Assembly: GCA_024362935.1 (NCBI GenBank)
Contig: JANCRA010000014.1
Coordinates: 1,755,001 to 1,819,000 of the forward strand
Source of the DNA: Setophaga petechia
Lineage: Eukaryota; Chordata; Aves; Passeriformes; Parulidae
DNA length: 64,000 bases
Direction: 5' to 3'
The translations under genes were made by a program, and so were the position numbers. The notes below the pieces were generated by a model that was not told where the DNA came from, did no database searches, and saw only the letters and a program-made list of their open reading frames with translations. Every line of letters begins with the position of its first letter. Positions within the stretch are counted from its first letter, which is position 1. Positions 1 to 10,875 of the stretch are shown one piece after another.

Positions 1-745
1 ATGAGGATCACAGATACCTACCTGACCTTCTGCACATCCCCAAAATCCCTCAGCTTCTCATCCAGATACAAGAATCATGGATACCCTTGAGCTTCCACCC
101 CCAGGCATGAGGATCATGGATAACCTCCGACCTTCTGCATGTTCCCAAATCCTTGAGCTTCTCCTCCATGCATGAGGATCATGGATACCCCTTGACCTTC
201 AGCACATCCCCAAAATCCCTCAGCTTCTCTTCCAGACATGAGGATCGTGGATACTCCCTGATCTTCTGCATGTTCCCAAATCCCTGAGTTTCTCCTCCAT
301 GCATGAGGATCACAGATACCTACCTGACCTTCTGCACATCCCCAAAATCCCTCAGCTTCTCCTCCAGATACAAGGATCATGGATATCCTTGAGCTTCCAC
401 CCCCAGGCATGGGGATCATGGATACCCCTTGACCTTCACCACATCCTCAAAATCTCTGAACTTCTCCTCCCATCCACAAGGATCATGGATACCCCCTGAC
501 TTTCTTCTGCTCAGCCCCAAATCCCTCAGCTTCTCTTCCAGACATGAGGATCACAGACACCTACCTGACCTTCTGCACATCCCCAAAATCCCTCAGCTTC
601 TCCTCCAGATACAAGGATCATGGATACCCTTGAGCTTCCACTCCCAGACATGGGGATCATGGATACCCCTTGACCTTCTGCACATCCCCAAATCCCTGAG
701 CTTCTCCTCCATGCACAGGGATCATGGATATCCAGACCCCCTGCT
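1..745. repeat. Minisatellite, ~65-bp unit with higher-order structure; cut by window start
   Basis: About a dozen copies of a unit built from GAGGATCATGGATACCCC, GACCTTCTGCACATCCCC and CCTCAGCTTCTCCTCCA-like words. Most copies are 63-70 bp and a shorter ~38-bp variant recurs (near 70, 409 and 613). The variant GATCACAGATACCTACCTG marks positions near 5, 306 and 549, so several units form a block of roughly 240-300 bp that was itself duplicated. The array continues beyond the left edge. Overlapping open frames on both strands are products of the repeat. Confidence 0.93.
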
Positions 746-1198
746 CCTCCCCAAACCCCTCTGTGCCACAGTCCCAGGTGTCCCCAGTGACCGAGGGTGA
801 CCCAGCCCAGCTCACCCACCCAGCACTCCTGCAGGTGAATTCCCAGCTGCGGGAATCGCCTCTCCCGAGCTCTCCACACCCAAACCCTCCCTCCCTGCGG
901 AGCCACCGCCGGGGCTGGCGCTGCCCGAGCCGCGTTCCCAAATCCGCTCGGCTCCGAAGGGGTTAAGGGAGCCGAGCCGCTCGGATTCCTCCACCTACCC
1001 CTCCAAAGTCCCGCACAACCAGACTTGGCACTTGGAGAGAGCTCCACAAATCCAGAGGCTCCAACGCGCTGCTGCCTTCCGTTGGTCGGGAGAAGGCAAT
1101 TCCCAGCTAATTGAGGAACCAGAGCCTTCCCCAGCCCCTTCCAGGCCATTATTTATTTAGGGTTTTTTTCCCCCTTCCTCTTTTTTCCCCTCCTTTCC
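746..1198. other. Non-repetitive stretch with a short CpG-rich patch
   Basis: No gene is recognisable. Positions about 850-990 are GC-rich with frequent CpG, unlike the flanks. This could be a small CpG island or simply a GC-rich relic. I see no TATA element or convincing first exon beside it. Confidence 0.4.
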
Positions 1199-1223
1199 TA
1201 ATTTTCTTTTTTTTTTTTTTTTT
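1199..1223. repeat. Poly(T) tract
   Basis: An almost pure run of T, interrupted by a single C near its left end. It may be the A-tail of an old retrotransposed copy on the minus strand, but no source sequence is recognisable beside it. Confidence 0.7.
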
Positions 1224-1454
1224 CACCCTTCCCAGGGCAAACATCAGGAGAAGAAAGTGCGAATTAATTTGGTGGGGAACGGCTGCAGTTTATGATGCTC
1301 CCCAGCTGGTGAGGGCTGTTAACCCCTGGGTACCCGGGGTGCTGCATCCTCCCAGCTCCCTGTATTCCCCACGGACCCATTTCCCTGCTCCCCAGGCAGG
1401 GATTTGGGAACAACATCAGGAAGCCAAATGGAAACAGTAGCAGATACATTTTTT

Positions 1455-1550
1455 CTCCCCTAAATCTCCTTCCTTTTCTTCCCTAAATCTCTTTTATTTT
1501 CTTCCCTAAATCTCTTTTATTTTCTTCCCTAAATCTTCCCTGCCTCCCCA
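1455..1550. repeat. Short tandem repeat, 23-bp unit CTTCCCTAAATCTCTTTTAT...
   Basis: About four copies of a pyrimidine-rich 23-bp unit. Each contains CCCTAA, the complement of the telomere hexamer, but at 23-bp rather than 6-bp spacing, so it is not telomeric DNA. Confidence 0.85.
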
Positions 1551-2962
1551 AATCTCAGTTTATGTCTTACACATAATTTCCCCCCCTTTTTTTTGCTCCC
1601 CTCTGCCTTGCAGTTGCTGAAGGTTCCCCGAGTCATTTTTAACTCCCTCTGCCTCCTGCACACAATTCAGAGGAAATCTGGGAAACCGAATTCTCGGCTC
1701 TCCAAAACAGCAAATGGAAAGTCACTTAAAGGGACACTTCTGCCTTAAAGCGGCAGCGGCGCTTTTCTCCAGCGGCGCAAAAATGGGGTTAAAACCCCCT
1801 GAAATCCCCCCACAAGGAAAAATCCCACTCCAGCAACACCCAACACCTCCAGGCTCAGCCCTCCCGGGCCACCACAGGTGACAAGGCGCTCGCCACCCCC
1901 TCCTGTCCCCGGTGTCCCCCCGGGGATGTGCATCCCGGGAATGGGGTGCCAAATAAAAAGGGAATTCCAGCCCCCCTGCGTGTCCCCCCTGCCACGCACA
2001 CGGAATTCCCGGGGCTGGGGGGGCTGCAATTCCAGGCAGGCACCGGCAGAAGGGTTAAGGGGGGAAGGAGGGGAAGGAGGGAAGGAAGGACCGACAGCAG
2101 GACCGACATCAAAGCAACTCCTCTGCTCCGCAGATGAGCGGATCCATCCTCACTTCATATTTTTTGCAGCTGAAGTCGAGGGAGGGGGGAAAGGGAGGGT
2201 GGGATTAACTCCTGCTCTGCCAGGGGTGGCTCTGGGTGGCACTTTCCCGGCAGGGGTGGCACCGTCACGGGCGGTGACAGCAGCCAAGGGGACCCAGGAG
2301 CAGGAGCAGCCCCGAGCGGGGGCCCGGGGGCAGCTTCGGCCTCGGGAGGGAGGAATGGGAATGGCAACGATTTTCCTCGGCAAGTTCTGGGATGACACAA
2401 ATATCCCGAATAGTTTGAGCGAAGAGCATCATTTTTTAACTCTGACAAACCTCGTTGAGTCATTGAATGAGGCAGAGAGGGGGGAAAGGAGGGAGGAAAG
2501 TTGTGTCTGCAGAGGGAAATGCGGGAGCTTCCAGCCGGGAATGCCGAGGGGAACAAACCCTGGGAAAGCGCTGGAGGGAACCCCCAGCAGCGACCTGTGG
2601 CAAAGAGCACATTCCCCTTCCCCCCAGGCTTCCCCCCAGGAAAAATCCCACTTTTATGACATCAGGCAGCAAAGGAAAGGGAATTCACTCACCTCATCAT
2701 CAGGCGGCCGGAGGGGAAGGCTGCATTCTGCTGGAAAGGGGCTGGAAAAGGCCAAAATTCGGGGATTAGGAGCTGCCGGCTGGCCCTGAGCGGTGGCTCC
2801 GTGCTGCGGGGATGAAAAGAGCAGAAAGTCTTCATCACTGACCACAGGCACGGAGCTGCTCACGCCCCTCGCGCGGCACCAGCCAGTAGCGCACAGAAGT
2901 TGGGATACGGGAGAAGGAGAGGAGCGCAGGAGAACGGGAATGGTCCGCTCCCGGCACCGGCC
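1551..2962. other. Unique GC-rich region with one long non-repetitive open frame
   Basis: No recognised gene. A plus-strand frame is open from 1878 (a GTG; first ATG at 1926) to 2789 without help from a tandem repeat. The segment 2340-2480 is less GC-rich and includes TGAGTCA (an AP-1-like site) at about 2455. Coding status is unknown: I recognise no domain and see no convincing splice or promoter context. Confidence 0.35.
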
Positions 2963-4347
2963 AGGGGGGGAAAGGGGACAGGGAAAGGGAGAGAAAAAAC
3001 CCAGAGAGAAAAGGAAAAGGGAGAGAAAAAAGGAGGGGGAAAGGGAGAGAAGAAATGGAGAGGAAAGGAAAGGGGGAAAGGGGAAGGGAAGGGGGAAAGG
3101 AAAGGGAAAGGGAGAAAGGGAAAGGGAGAAAGGGAAAGGGAAAGGGAAAGTGAGAAAGGGAGAGAAAAAATGGGGAGGAAAATAAAGAGGGAAAGGGGAA
3201 GGGGAAGGGAAAGGGGAAGGGGAAGGGAAAGGGAAAGGGAAAGGGAAAGGGAAAGGGAAAGAAAAAACCAGGAGGAAAGGGAAAGGAGAAAGGGAGACAA
3301 AAATGGGGAGGAAAGGGAAAGGGGAAAAGGGAAAGAGAAAGAAAAAACAGAGAGAAAAGGGAAAGGGAAAGGGAAAGGGAAAGGGAAAGGGAAAGGGAAA
3401 GGGAAAGGGAGAGAAAAAATGGGGAGGAAAGGGAAAGTGGAAAGGGAAAAGGAGAGAAAAAACAGGGAGGAAAGGAAGAAGGGGAAAGGGAGAAAAAAAG
3501 GGGGAGAAAAGGGAAAGGGAAAGAAAAAATGAGGAGAGAAAAGGGAAAGTGGGAAAGGGGTAGAATAAGGAGGGGGAAGGGAAAAGGAAAGAAGAACTGG
3601 GTAAAAAAGGGGAAAAGGAAAATGGAAAGGGAAAGGGAAAGAAAAAATGGGTAGAAAAGGGGAAAAAAAGGAAAGGGTAGAAAGGGGTGAAAAGGGAATG
3701 GGAAACAAAAAAATGGGTAGAAAAGAGAAAAAAGGGGAAAAACTTAAAAAAGGAAAAGGGGAAAGCATGGGAATGGGGAAGGGAAAGAAAAACAGGGGAG
3801 GAAAGGGGAAAAGGGAAAGGGAGAAAGGGGAGGAAAGGGGAGGAAAGGGGGAAAAGGGAAAGGAAAAAGTTGGGTAGAAAGGGAAAAAGAGGGAAAGGAT
3901 AGAAAGGGGAGGAAAAGGGAAAGGGGAAGAAAAACGGTAGAAAAAGGAAAGGGGAAAGGTCGAAGAAGGGGGAGGGAGGGAAGGGAGGGAGGGAAAAGGG
4001 AAAGGGAAAAAAGGAGAGAAAGGAGAAAAAGGGATAGGGAGGGAAAAGGAAAGGATAGAAAGGGGGGGAAAGGAAAGGAGGAAAGGGCAGAAGGGGAAAT
4101 GGGGATAGCCAGGGAAAAGAACAGAAAGGGAAATAAAGGTGACAGAAAGGAAGGGAAGTGGGATACAAGAGAGAAAGGAAAATGAAAGAAGGGAGGAAAA
4201 GGAATAGAAAGGGGGGGAAATGGTACAGAAAGGGGAAAATGGAAGTGGGATAAAAGGGGCATAGGAAGGAGGGGGGAGAAGATAGAAAAGGGTAAAAACA
4301 GGGGACAGAAAAGGGAGGAAAAGTGGATAGAAAGGGGCAAAAAGGCT
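2963..4347. repeat. Polypurine (GGGAAA)n-rich array, 1.4 kb
   Basis: The plus strand is almost all purine for about 1,385 bases. Pure GGGAAA runs occur near 3220-3262 and 3359-3409. A larger motif, GGGAGAGAAAAAATGGGGAG, recurs (about 3160, 3292, 3410), so hexamer and longer units are interleaved. Purity falls to the right of about 3530, where TGGGTAGAAAAGG variants dominate. Mirror symmetry and many GGG runs give potential for triplex (H-DNA) and G-quadruplex. The Phe/Pro/Leu/Ser-rich minus frames and Lys/Gly/Glu-rich plus frames here are artefacts. Confidence 0.95.
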
Positions 4348-4796
4348 TCATTCCAAATGTGACACCAGAGGAGAAGTGAGCCCTGGAGCTGCCCAGGGTG
4401 CCAGGGGCCGGGATGTGCCAAACCCCCGGGGACAGCCCCCCCTCCCCACCTCCCCAGCCAGCCCCTGGCCAGAGCCTTAATTAAAAAAGCTGCTCCCAAC
4501 TATCAGATCATGGATTGCATTTCCAGGCCCCTCTGGAAGCGCGGCTCTGCCCAGAGCGGGGAGCGCCGCCAGCCCCGGCTCCGATATCAAAGGAGCTCAT
4601 CCCGGGGGAGCCTCAGAGCCGCTCCAGAGCCACCGCCGGGGGCAGAGCCCGCCTGGGGACCTCGGGAACGCTCCCGGGATGGGCAGGAGGTCTGGGGGGT
4701 GCCCCATCTCAGGGTAAATGGATGGAGGAATTCTGAGATAATGGGATATCTGACTCTGGGCTCAGCGCATCTCCCACTGCGCCATCCTCCCGGGCT
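4348..4796. other. Unique spacer with a CpG-rich patch
   Basis: A short non-repetitive segment between two large arrays. Positions 4540-4690 are CpG-rich. No gene, promoter element or RNA is recognisable. Confidence 0.4.
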
Positions 4797-5640
4797 ATTC
4801 CCAGAGTAATTCTGGAGTATCCCTGGGGTATTCCCAGAGTATTCCCACGGTATTCCTGGGATACTCCTGGGGTAATCCCGGAGTAGTCCCAGAGTATTCC
4901 TGGGGTATTCCCAGAGTATTCCCGGGGTATTCCTGGGATACTCCCGGGGTATTCCCAAAGCATTCCTGGAGTATTCCCAGATTATTCTCAGAGTATTCCT
5001 GGGGCATTTCTGGGGAATTCCTGGGGTATTCCGAGAGTATTCCCAGACTATTCCCAGGGTATTCCTGGGGCATTCCTGGGGTATTCTCAACATATTCCTG
5101 AAGTATTCCCAGAGTATTCCTGGGGTATTCCCAGAGTGTTCCCAGAGTATTCATGGAGTATCCCCTAAGTATTCCCGGAGTACTCCCAGGGTATTCCCAG
5201 AATATTCCCAGAGAATTCCCAGAGTATTCCTGGGGGTATTCCTACAGTACTCTCAGGTTATTCCCAGAGGTCCCTGGAGTATTCCTGGAGTATCCCCAGG
5301 GTATTCCCAGGGTATTCCTGGGATACTCATGGGGTATTCCCAGAGTATTCTCAGGGTATTTCTGGGGTATTCCCAGAGTATTCCTGGGGCACTCCTGGTG
5401 TATCCCCAAAGTATTCCTGGAGTACTCCCAGGGTACTCCCAGAATATTCCCAGAGTATTCCCAGAGTATTCCTAGAGTATTCCTGGGGGTATTCCCAGAG
5501 TACTCTCAGGTTATTCCCAGAGCTCCCTGGAGTATTCCTGGAGTATCCCCGGGGTATTCCCAAAATATTCCCAGGGTATTCCCAAAATATTCCCAGGGTA
5601 TTCCCGGAGCTCCCCGGAGTATTCCCAGCACTCCCTGAGC
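4797..5640. repeat. Minisatellite, 11-bp unit GTATTCCCAGA / GTATTCCTGGG
   Basis: About 76 head-to-tail copies of an 11-bp unit, alternating GTATTCCCAGA-like and GTATTCCTGGG-like forms. A longer block, including TACTCTCAGGTTATTCCC followed by a CCCTGGAGTATTCC segment, appears near 5230-5300 and again near 5485-5560, so a ~256-bp stretch was duplicated as a higher-order unit. Eleven is not a multiple of three and the unit has no stop codon in most phases, so several frames on both strands stay open (119-168 codons). These are not genes. Confidence 0.95.
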
Positions 5641-6121
5641 ACGGAGAGCCCTCCTTTAATCCTGGCAATCGAGTGGAATTGCAATCAAACCCCTGGCCTG
5701 GAGTCCATCCAAGCCCCTGGAACAGCAGATCCCTATTTACACAGTGGCTGCAGAAATCCTTGGGAATCCTTGGAAATCCTTGGAAAAGGTTATTTTTGAT
5801 GGTGTTAACCGGGACACACCAACTCCTGACTGGGTTTGAATTGCTCACATTTAATTATTGGAGTTTAACAACTTTTTCCCCCTCTTTTCTGGCGTTTTTC
5901 CAGCCCCAGAAGAGAGCAAACATTTCCTGGCATCTCTGGGATATGGCTGGGACACGGAAAAGCTGCAATCCCTGGGTTTGCTCTCCAATCCCCTTTAGAA
6001 ATATGGGCTGTGTGTAAATAAATATATTAAAAATATAAGATCCAGATAACAGATGATGTGTGGATACATAGAAAAATATGGTGAATATAATCAATGATGT
6101 GTGTGGAAATATATTAAAGTA

Positions 6122-6123
<2 letters not shown>
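5641..6123. other. Unique, increasingly AT-rich flank
   Basis: No gene is seen. A three-copy AATCCTTGG micro-repeat lies at about 5755-5790. Base composition shifts to AT-rich from about 6015. Confidence 0.4.

Positions 6124-6178
<55 letters not shown>
6124..6178. repeat. (TA)n dinucleotide microsatellite
   Basis: About 27 uninterrupted TA dinucleotides in an AT-rich neighbourhood. Likely length-polymorphic and able to extrude a cruciform. Confidence 0.97.
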
Positions 6179-6179
<1 letters not shown>

Positions 6180-6182
<3 letters not shown>

Positions 6183-7489
6183 ATATGTGCTGTTTATATA
6201 GATGGTTTAAATAATACATGGGGTATATGCATGAAAATACATATATTAAAACTAAATCTATAAAATAAGAGTCACTCTTTCAGATCCAAAGCCTCTGCAA
6301 TTCCATCCAAGGCCTATTTTGGATGAAACCCAGAACTAAAACATTGTTTTTTTCCCCACTTTGCCTCCAGCACATCCCAACAATCCCAAGCTCTCCATGG
6401 GGGAACACTCCTGGAGACATCCCAGTTCTCCCAGTACCCTCCCAGTGCTCCACTGGTTCAGGTGCTTCTTCCCCAAGTTCAACACACCTGGGGCTCTTTC
6501 CTTGATTTTTCCTTGGGGGAAACACCCCAATCCACCCCCTGAACAGCAAATCCATGCACCCATCACAGATATTCCAGGGAAAGGGGTACCCTGGGCTGGA
6601 TTTTAGCTTCCACCTGGCAAATATCCCTGGGAATGGAGCACTCCCATCCAGGAGCAGAGATGGAGGGGGGAAAACGTTCCTGAGGTAAATCCAGAGGAAC
6701 TCTGGGGCTGCCCTGGCTCCTGGTTCTGGCTTCTGGATGTTTCTGGAATTCTCATTCCGAGGGCAAAACGATGCAGCTTAAAGTTCACAGTGGATCCATG
6801 GATTTGGGTTGATCCCTCATGGGAATTGCCCCAGAGCAGCTTCTCCTGTGCACACCAAAACCCCATGGCTGGGTTCCCCCTTCCCAGCCCTGCTCCCTCT
6901 GCCCTGCCAGGACCTTCCTCATGGATCAGAAATCCAACCCAGGAGCCTTTTCCTGCAGGAATCTCCTCACCAAGAAATATTCCTCCAAAACTGCACTCAG
7001 AGCACCCCTACCCATCCTCTGGAGGCCTCAGAATTCCCCATTCCCAAGGAATTGTGGTTTTCCCCCAAAGGGGTGATGACCCCATCAGCTTTGGATGCAG
7101 GATGGACGTGCCCTGGTCCTTGGCACACGGAATTTCTTCCATGCTCATCTAACTCACACAGGAATTCCCTAGGAATCAGGTGGGCTCAAAACCATCTTCA
7201 TCTTACCCTTGAAAATGGTTTCCAAGTACAGCTGGGTGTGTAATTTTAAATTAATTACAATTATGTGTTAATTATCCACCGTGAGTGCACTGCAGTGCTG
7301 GTTCCTATGGAACATTTTCCCCTGATTTGATCCCGTTTATCCAGAGGGAATTTGCAGCATCATTGCCATGAGATCAGCATTTGGCCTCCTGGTTTCTCTG
7401 CTCCTCCAGGACGTTCCCACCACTGGAGTGAGATGGTTCCAAGGAAGGGGCTGAGGATCCAATCCCAGAGACCAGCCAGGGGCTGATTT
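6180..7489. other. Unique region, no gene recognised
   Basis: Mixed-composition sequence with no tandem array. Open frames are short (the longest about 144 codons), overlap each other in several phases and match nothing I recognise. Confidence 0.4.
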
Positions 7490-7574
7490 GTGGCATTCCA
7501 GGATGGTTTGGGCTGGCAGGGACCTGAAAGCTCATCCCATTCCACAGGCAGGGACACCTTCCACTGTCCCAGTC
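7490..7574 (-). mobile_element. CR1 LINE 3'-end fragment
   Basis: Reads, on the plus strand, as the complement of a CR1 3' end: a GATGGTTTGGGCTGGCAGGG start, then an AAGCTCATCCCATTCC segment and GGCAGGGACACCTTCCACTG. Only about 85 bp are retained, so the copy is heavily 5'-truncated. Avian CR1 copies are commonly truncated this way. Confidence 0.8.
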
Positions 7575-8874
7575 ACGGATGGGAATTTTGGAGGCAGCAC
7601 CACTCATGTCCCCCATTTCCTGGTTCTCTCAGGCTCCTCAAGCCCCCAATCCAAGCAGCTCCAGGCTGGAAATCAGGACCTGGGCAGGACCAAGGCAGGT
7701 GGGGATTATCCCTTTGCCAGGACGGTGTTGGAGCATCCCTCCCCAGTCTTCCATGAGGGAATGCAGCTATGGGAAGGAGAGCAGAGGCCCTGGGTGTGGT
7801 GTGGTGTGGTGTGGTGGCTGCAGAGGGAAGCAGGGCAGGGATGAATGGAACCTTTCACCGAGGAATTCCCGAGCTCCAAGGCGGGCGGGGAACGTTCCCT
7901 GGGACACCGGGACACAAATCCCTTCAACTGGGGACAGGGAGAACCACGGAGGAGCTGCAGGAAAGGAGGGGAAAATAATCCCTGGCCCAGCAGTGGGGGG
8001 CTGCAGGAGGCCCTTCTCCCCCCCAGCCCTGAAAGGTGTCCTTATTTTTCCCTGAAATTCTGTCTCCGAGGGCTCCCGAACATTTACATTTTTCCTCGGA
8101 GCTGCAGAGTTTATTCAGGGGGGAAAAGCTCCGCTCATAAATGGCTGCATTGATGCTCTCACACTTCCATACATCCAGCTCCATCCACCTCCAGACAACC
8201 GGGCTATTTTTCCCTGCTCCACATTGTGCAGGAATTATTCCCGTCTCCCGCCCGGCCACGCGCCCCCAGCCGAGCCATGAATGGCCACAGTGTCCGCAGA
8301 ACCCTCGGAAAAGGGGGGAAAACCTCCAAAAAAGCCCAAGGACCGGGTATAATGATCCCTTCACGCTCTCCAGACAGGATTATTTCACCTCCACGCCCTC
8401 CTCCAGCTCCTTTTCCCGCTTGAAAAATAAATATATAAGGGGAAAAAAGCCGAGGAAATGATCCCTTAGTGCTGCCGCACAGAAACGCCGCAGCCTCGCT
8501 CGCTGCTGTCCTCCTCCTGCAGCCAGAACAAACTCCAAGCTCCTCTCTCCTGCTCCTCACAGGGAGATTACTACAGGGAAATGTTTTCCCTCCCACACTC
8601 TCAGCCTGTCCTGGAATTCTTTCTGTGGAACTCAGCTGGAAGCTTCTCCCCGTTCCCAGAAGCTCCGGGCACCTCCAGGCCACGGGCAAAGCTGAGGCTG
8701 GGAGGGGTGGAAGGAGCTGGGGGGGCTCAGCCCTGCCCTGGCCTCATCCATGGATTTGGGGAGCCATTCCCAGCGCTGGGGACTCAGCACTCAGCCCAGC
8801 TTTTATTGCTTTTTCCTACAGCCAACACCTTTGTCTGACCTTTCATCCCCCCTGCCCTGCACACCCCACTGCCC
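7575..8874. other. Unique region with a TATA-like element near 8432
   Basis: No gene is recognised. A GTGTG pentamer repeat lies at about 7794-7815. TATATAAGG at about 8430 is followed 30-90 bp downstream by a GC-rich, CpG-containing segment, which resembles a core promoter layout. No supported first exon follows, so this is only a weak promoter candidate. Confidence 0.25.
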
Positions 8875-9345
8875 CACCAAGCTCATCCAACCCCAAAGGC
8901 CTTTTCTATGGGGAGAGCAGCATTCCCACTGGGATCACTGCCAGTATCCCCAGCCCCAAACCCCTCTCCCAGGGCCAGAGCAGCATTCCCAGCAGGCAGC
9001 AGCTTCAGGATCACTCCCACCACAAAGCCCCACCAGCCCCAAATCCCCCTCCTAGTGGAAGAGCAGCATTCCCACTGGGATCACTCCCAGCAGCCCTACT
9101 GCAGCCCCAAACTCCTTTTTTAGGGGGAGAGCAGCATTCCCAGCAGGCAGCAGGCCCAGGATCACCCCCAGCATCCCTGCTGAACCCCCCAGCCCCAAAT
9201 CCCTCCATCCCAGGGGGAGAGCAGCATTCCCACTGGGATCACTCCCAGCATCTCTACAGCAGTCCCAAACCCCTTTTCTAGGGGCAGAGCAGCATTCCCA
9301 GCAGGCAGCAGCCCCAGGATCCCTCCCAGCATCCCTGCTGCAGCC
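8875..9345. repeat. Minisatellite, two-part ~150-bp higher-order unit
   Basis: Six GAGCAGCATTCCC-containing units alternate between two forms: one continues CACTGGGATCACTCCCAG and the next CAGCAGGCAGCAG. Copies start near 8915, 8979, 9060, 9127, 9219 and 9286, so the higher-order A+B unit is about 145-160 bp, three times over. Confidence 0.9.
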
Positions 9346-9829
9346 CAGGATGGCTCCAGAGGCAAAGAGGAGCCCTGTGTGCCTCTGAGCACACGGACAC
9401 ATAGGTGCCATTATGCTCAGCTGGCCCCAAAAGCTCGGGGATAATATTTTTTTTAGCACTGGACTAAATATTTTTAACATATGCAAACATCCATGACTGA
9501 GGCAGCCACAGAGGCCGGGAGCTGGGATGCTGCTGCTGCTTCCAGGACGGAACAATGTCACCTTTCTCCTCCCTGTCCCTAATACCAGCACAGGCACGGG
9601 GGAAAAGGGGGCAAAGCCAAACGTGGCAGCGTTCCAGGGTGGATTCTGCAGTGGGGAAAGGGCTCTGGGCTCCTCCAGGGATGCACAGAGCAGGGGTTTG
9701 TGTCTCCAGCAAATATTCCTCCCATGTGTGCCCGGCCTGGCCAAGGGGAAACGCTCCCGGCTCTGGGCAAACAAAAAGGTGCTGGGTCAAACAAGTGGAG
9801 CAGAAAGTTCTGCTGGAGGGAAGTAGGTC
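9346..9829. other. Unique spacer, no gene recognised
   Basis: No array, RNA or recognisable coding region. Overlapping frames up to 113 codons occur in several phases and are unremarkable. Confidence 0.4.
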
Positions 9830-10035
9830 AGTCCTGGATGGAGCAGCACGGCTGGGAATGTGCCAGCCTGGCTGGGTATGGAGCCAGCATTCCTGATTTA
9901 TGGATGGGGAAACTGAGGCACGAGGCCAGGGATGTGCCAGCCTGGCTGGGTATGAACCAGTTTATGGTTCATATAGCTCTGGACAAGGATGTGGCAGAGC
10001 CAGAATTCCTAATTTATGGATGGGGAAACTGAGGC
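9830..10035. repeat. Imperfect tandem duplication, ~119-bp spacing, with MIR-like words
   Basis: The phrase TTTATGGATGGGGAAACTGA ending in GGCACGA occurs twice (about 9897 and 10015). GTGCCAGCCTGGCTGGGTAT also occurs twice (about 9858 and 9934). GGGGAAACTGAGGCAC and GTGGCAGAGCCAGAATTC recall the complement of the ancient SINE MIR, but their order does not match MIR, so family assignment is uncertain. TATGAACC...GGTTCATA at 9951-9973 is a perfect 8-bp hairpin stem with a 7-base loop. Confidence 0.5.
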
Positions 10036-10485
10036 ACGATCTGGCTGCTGGATTCCCTGGGATTGGGATCTGGCTGCTGGATTCCTTGGTTTGGGTTTGG
10101 GATCTGGCTGCTGGATTCCCTGGGATTGAGATCTGGCTGCTGGATGGGACTGGGATCTGGCTGCTGGGTTCCCTGGGATTGAGATCTGGCTACTGGATAT
10201 CCTGGGATTGGGATCTGGCTGTTGGATACCCTGGATTGGGATGTGGCTGTTGGATTCCTTGGTTTGGGATTGAGATCTGACTGCTGGATTCCCTGGTTTG
10301 GGATCTGGATGCTGGGTGTGACTGGGATCTGGCTGCTGGATACCCAGAATTGGGATCTGGCTGTTGGATACCCTGGATTGGGATCTGGCTGCTGGATGGA
10401 ATTGGGATCTGGCTGCTGGATTCCCTGGTTTGGGATCTGGCTGCTGGATTCCCTGGTTTGGGATCTGGCTGCTGTCCCCAGGCTG
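10036..10485. repeat. Minisatellite, ~29-bp unit
   Basis: About fifteen copies of a unit reading GATCTGGCTGCTGGATTCCC followed by TGGGATTGG or TGGTTTGGG, 28-31 bp each, with some shorter copies. It begins directly after the preceding duplication, without a unique spacer. Confidence 0.92.
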
Positions 10486-10875
10486 TCCCAGCTGGAGCAG
10501 CTTCTCTGATGTGAGGATTTTGCTGTTGGCTGTGCTGGCCCAGCTGGGCCGTGCAGATCTGGGCTCAGGACACGGAGCCAGGGCTGCTCTGGAGCTGCCT
10601 CTGGAGCTGGAACCCAACAACCAAACTCACCCGGGCTCTGCTCCCGTGAGCCAAGCCCTGGGAATGGCCAGGAGGGAAATGTGCCTCTGGGATCTGGGGG
10701 CACTGGGGGAGCCCCCAGAGCTCTGCCCCATGCCCGAGGTCCTGCTTGGTCTGGGGGTGTGGGGTCCTGCTGGTGCCCAGTGCCAGCGCAGTGGCCCCGG
10801 CTGTGTCCCCGTCCCCCCAGGAATGCCCCACACATCCAGGGCTCTGTATCCCTCTGACCTGGCACATGTGGAACT

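Noticed and set aside
1455..1550. Telomeric or interstitial telomere repeat because of repeated CCCTAA
   Set aside because: Hexamers are 23 bp apart with unrelated sequence between, not contiguous CCCTAA.
2654..4351. 565-codon minus frame rich in Phe, Pro, Leu and Ser, ending with non-repeat sequence
   Set aside because: It is the pyrimidine strand of the GGGAAA array. Lack of purines removes stop codons, and no domain is present.
4587..5848. Open frames of 119-168 codons on both strands
   Set aside because: All cover the 11-bp minisatellite, whose unit lacks stops.
9951..9973. Small hairpin TATGAACC...GGTTCATA as a possible tRNA-like or miRNA structure
   Set aside because: An 8-bp stem alone is too short, and no cloverleaf or longer precursor fold is visible around it.
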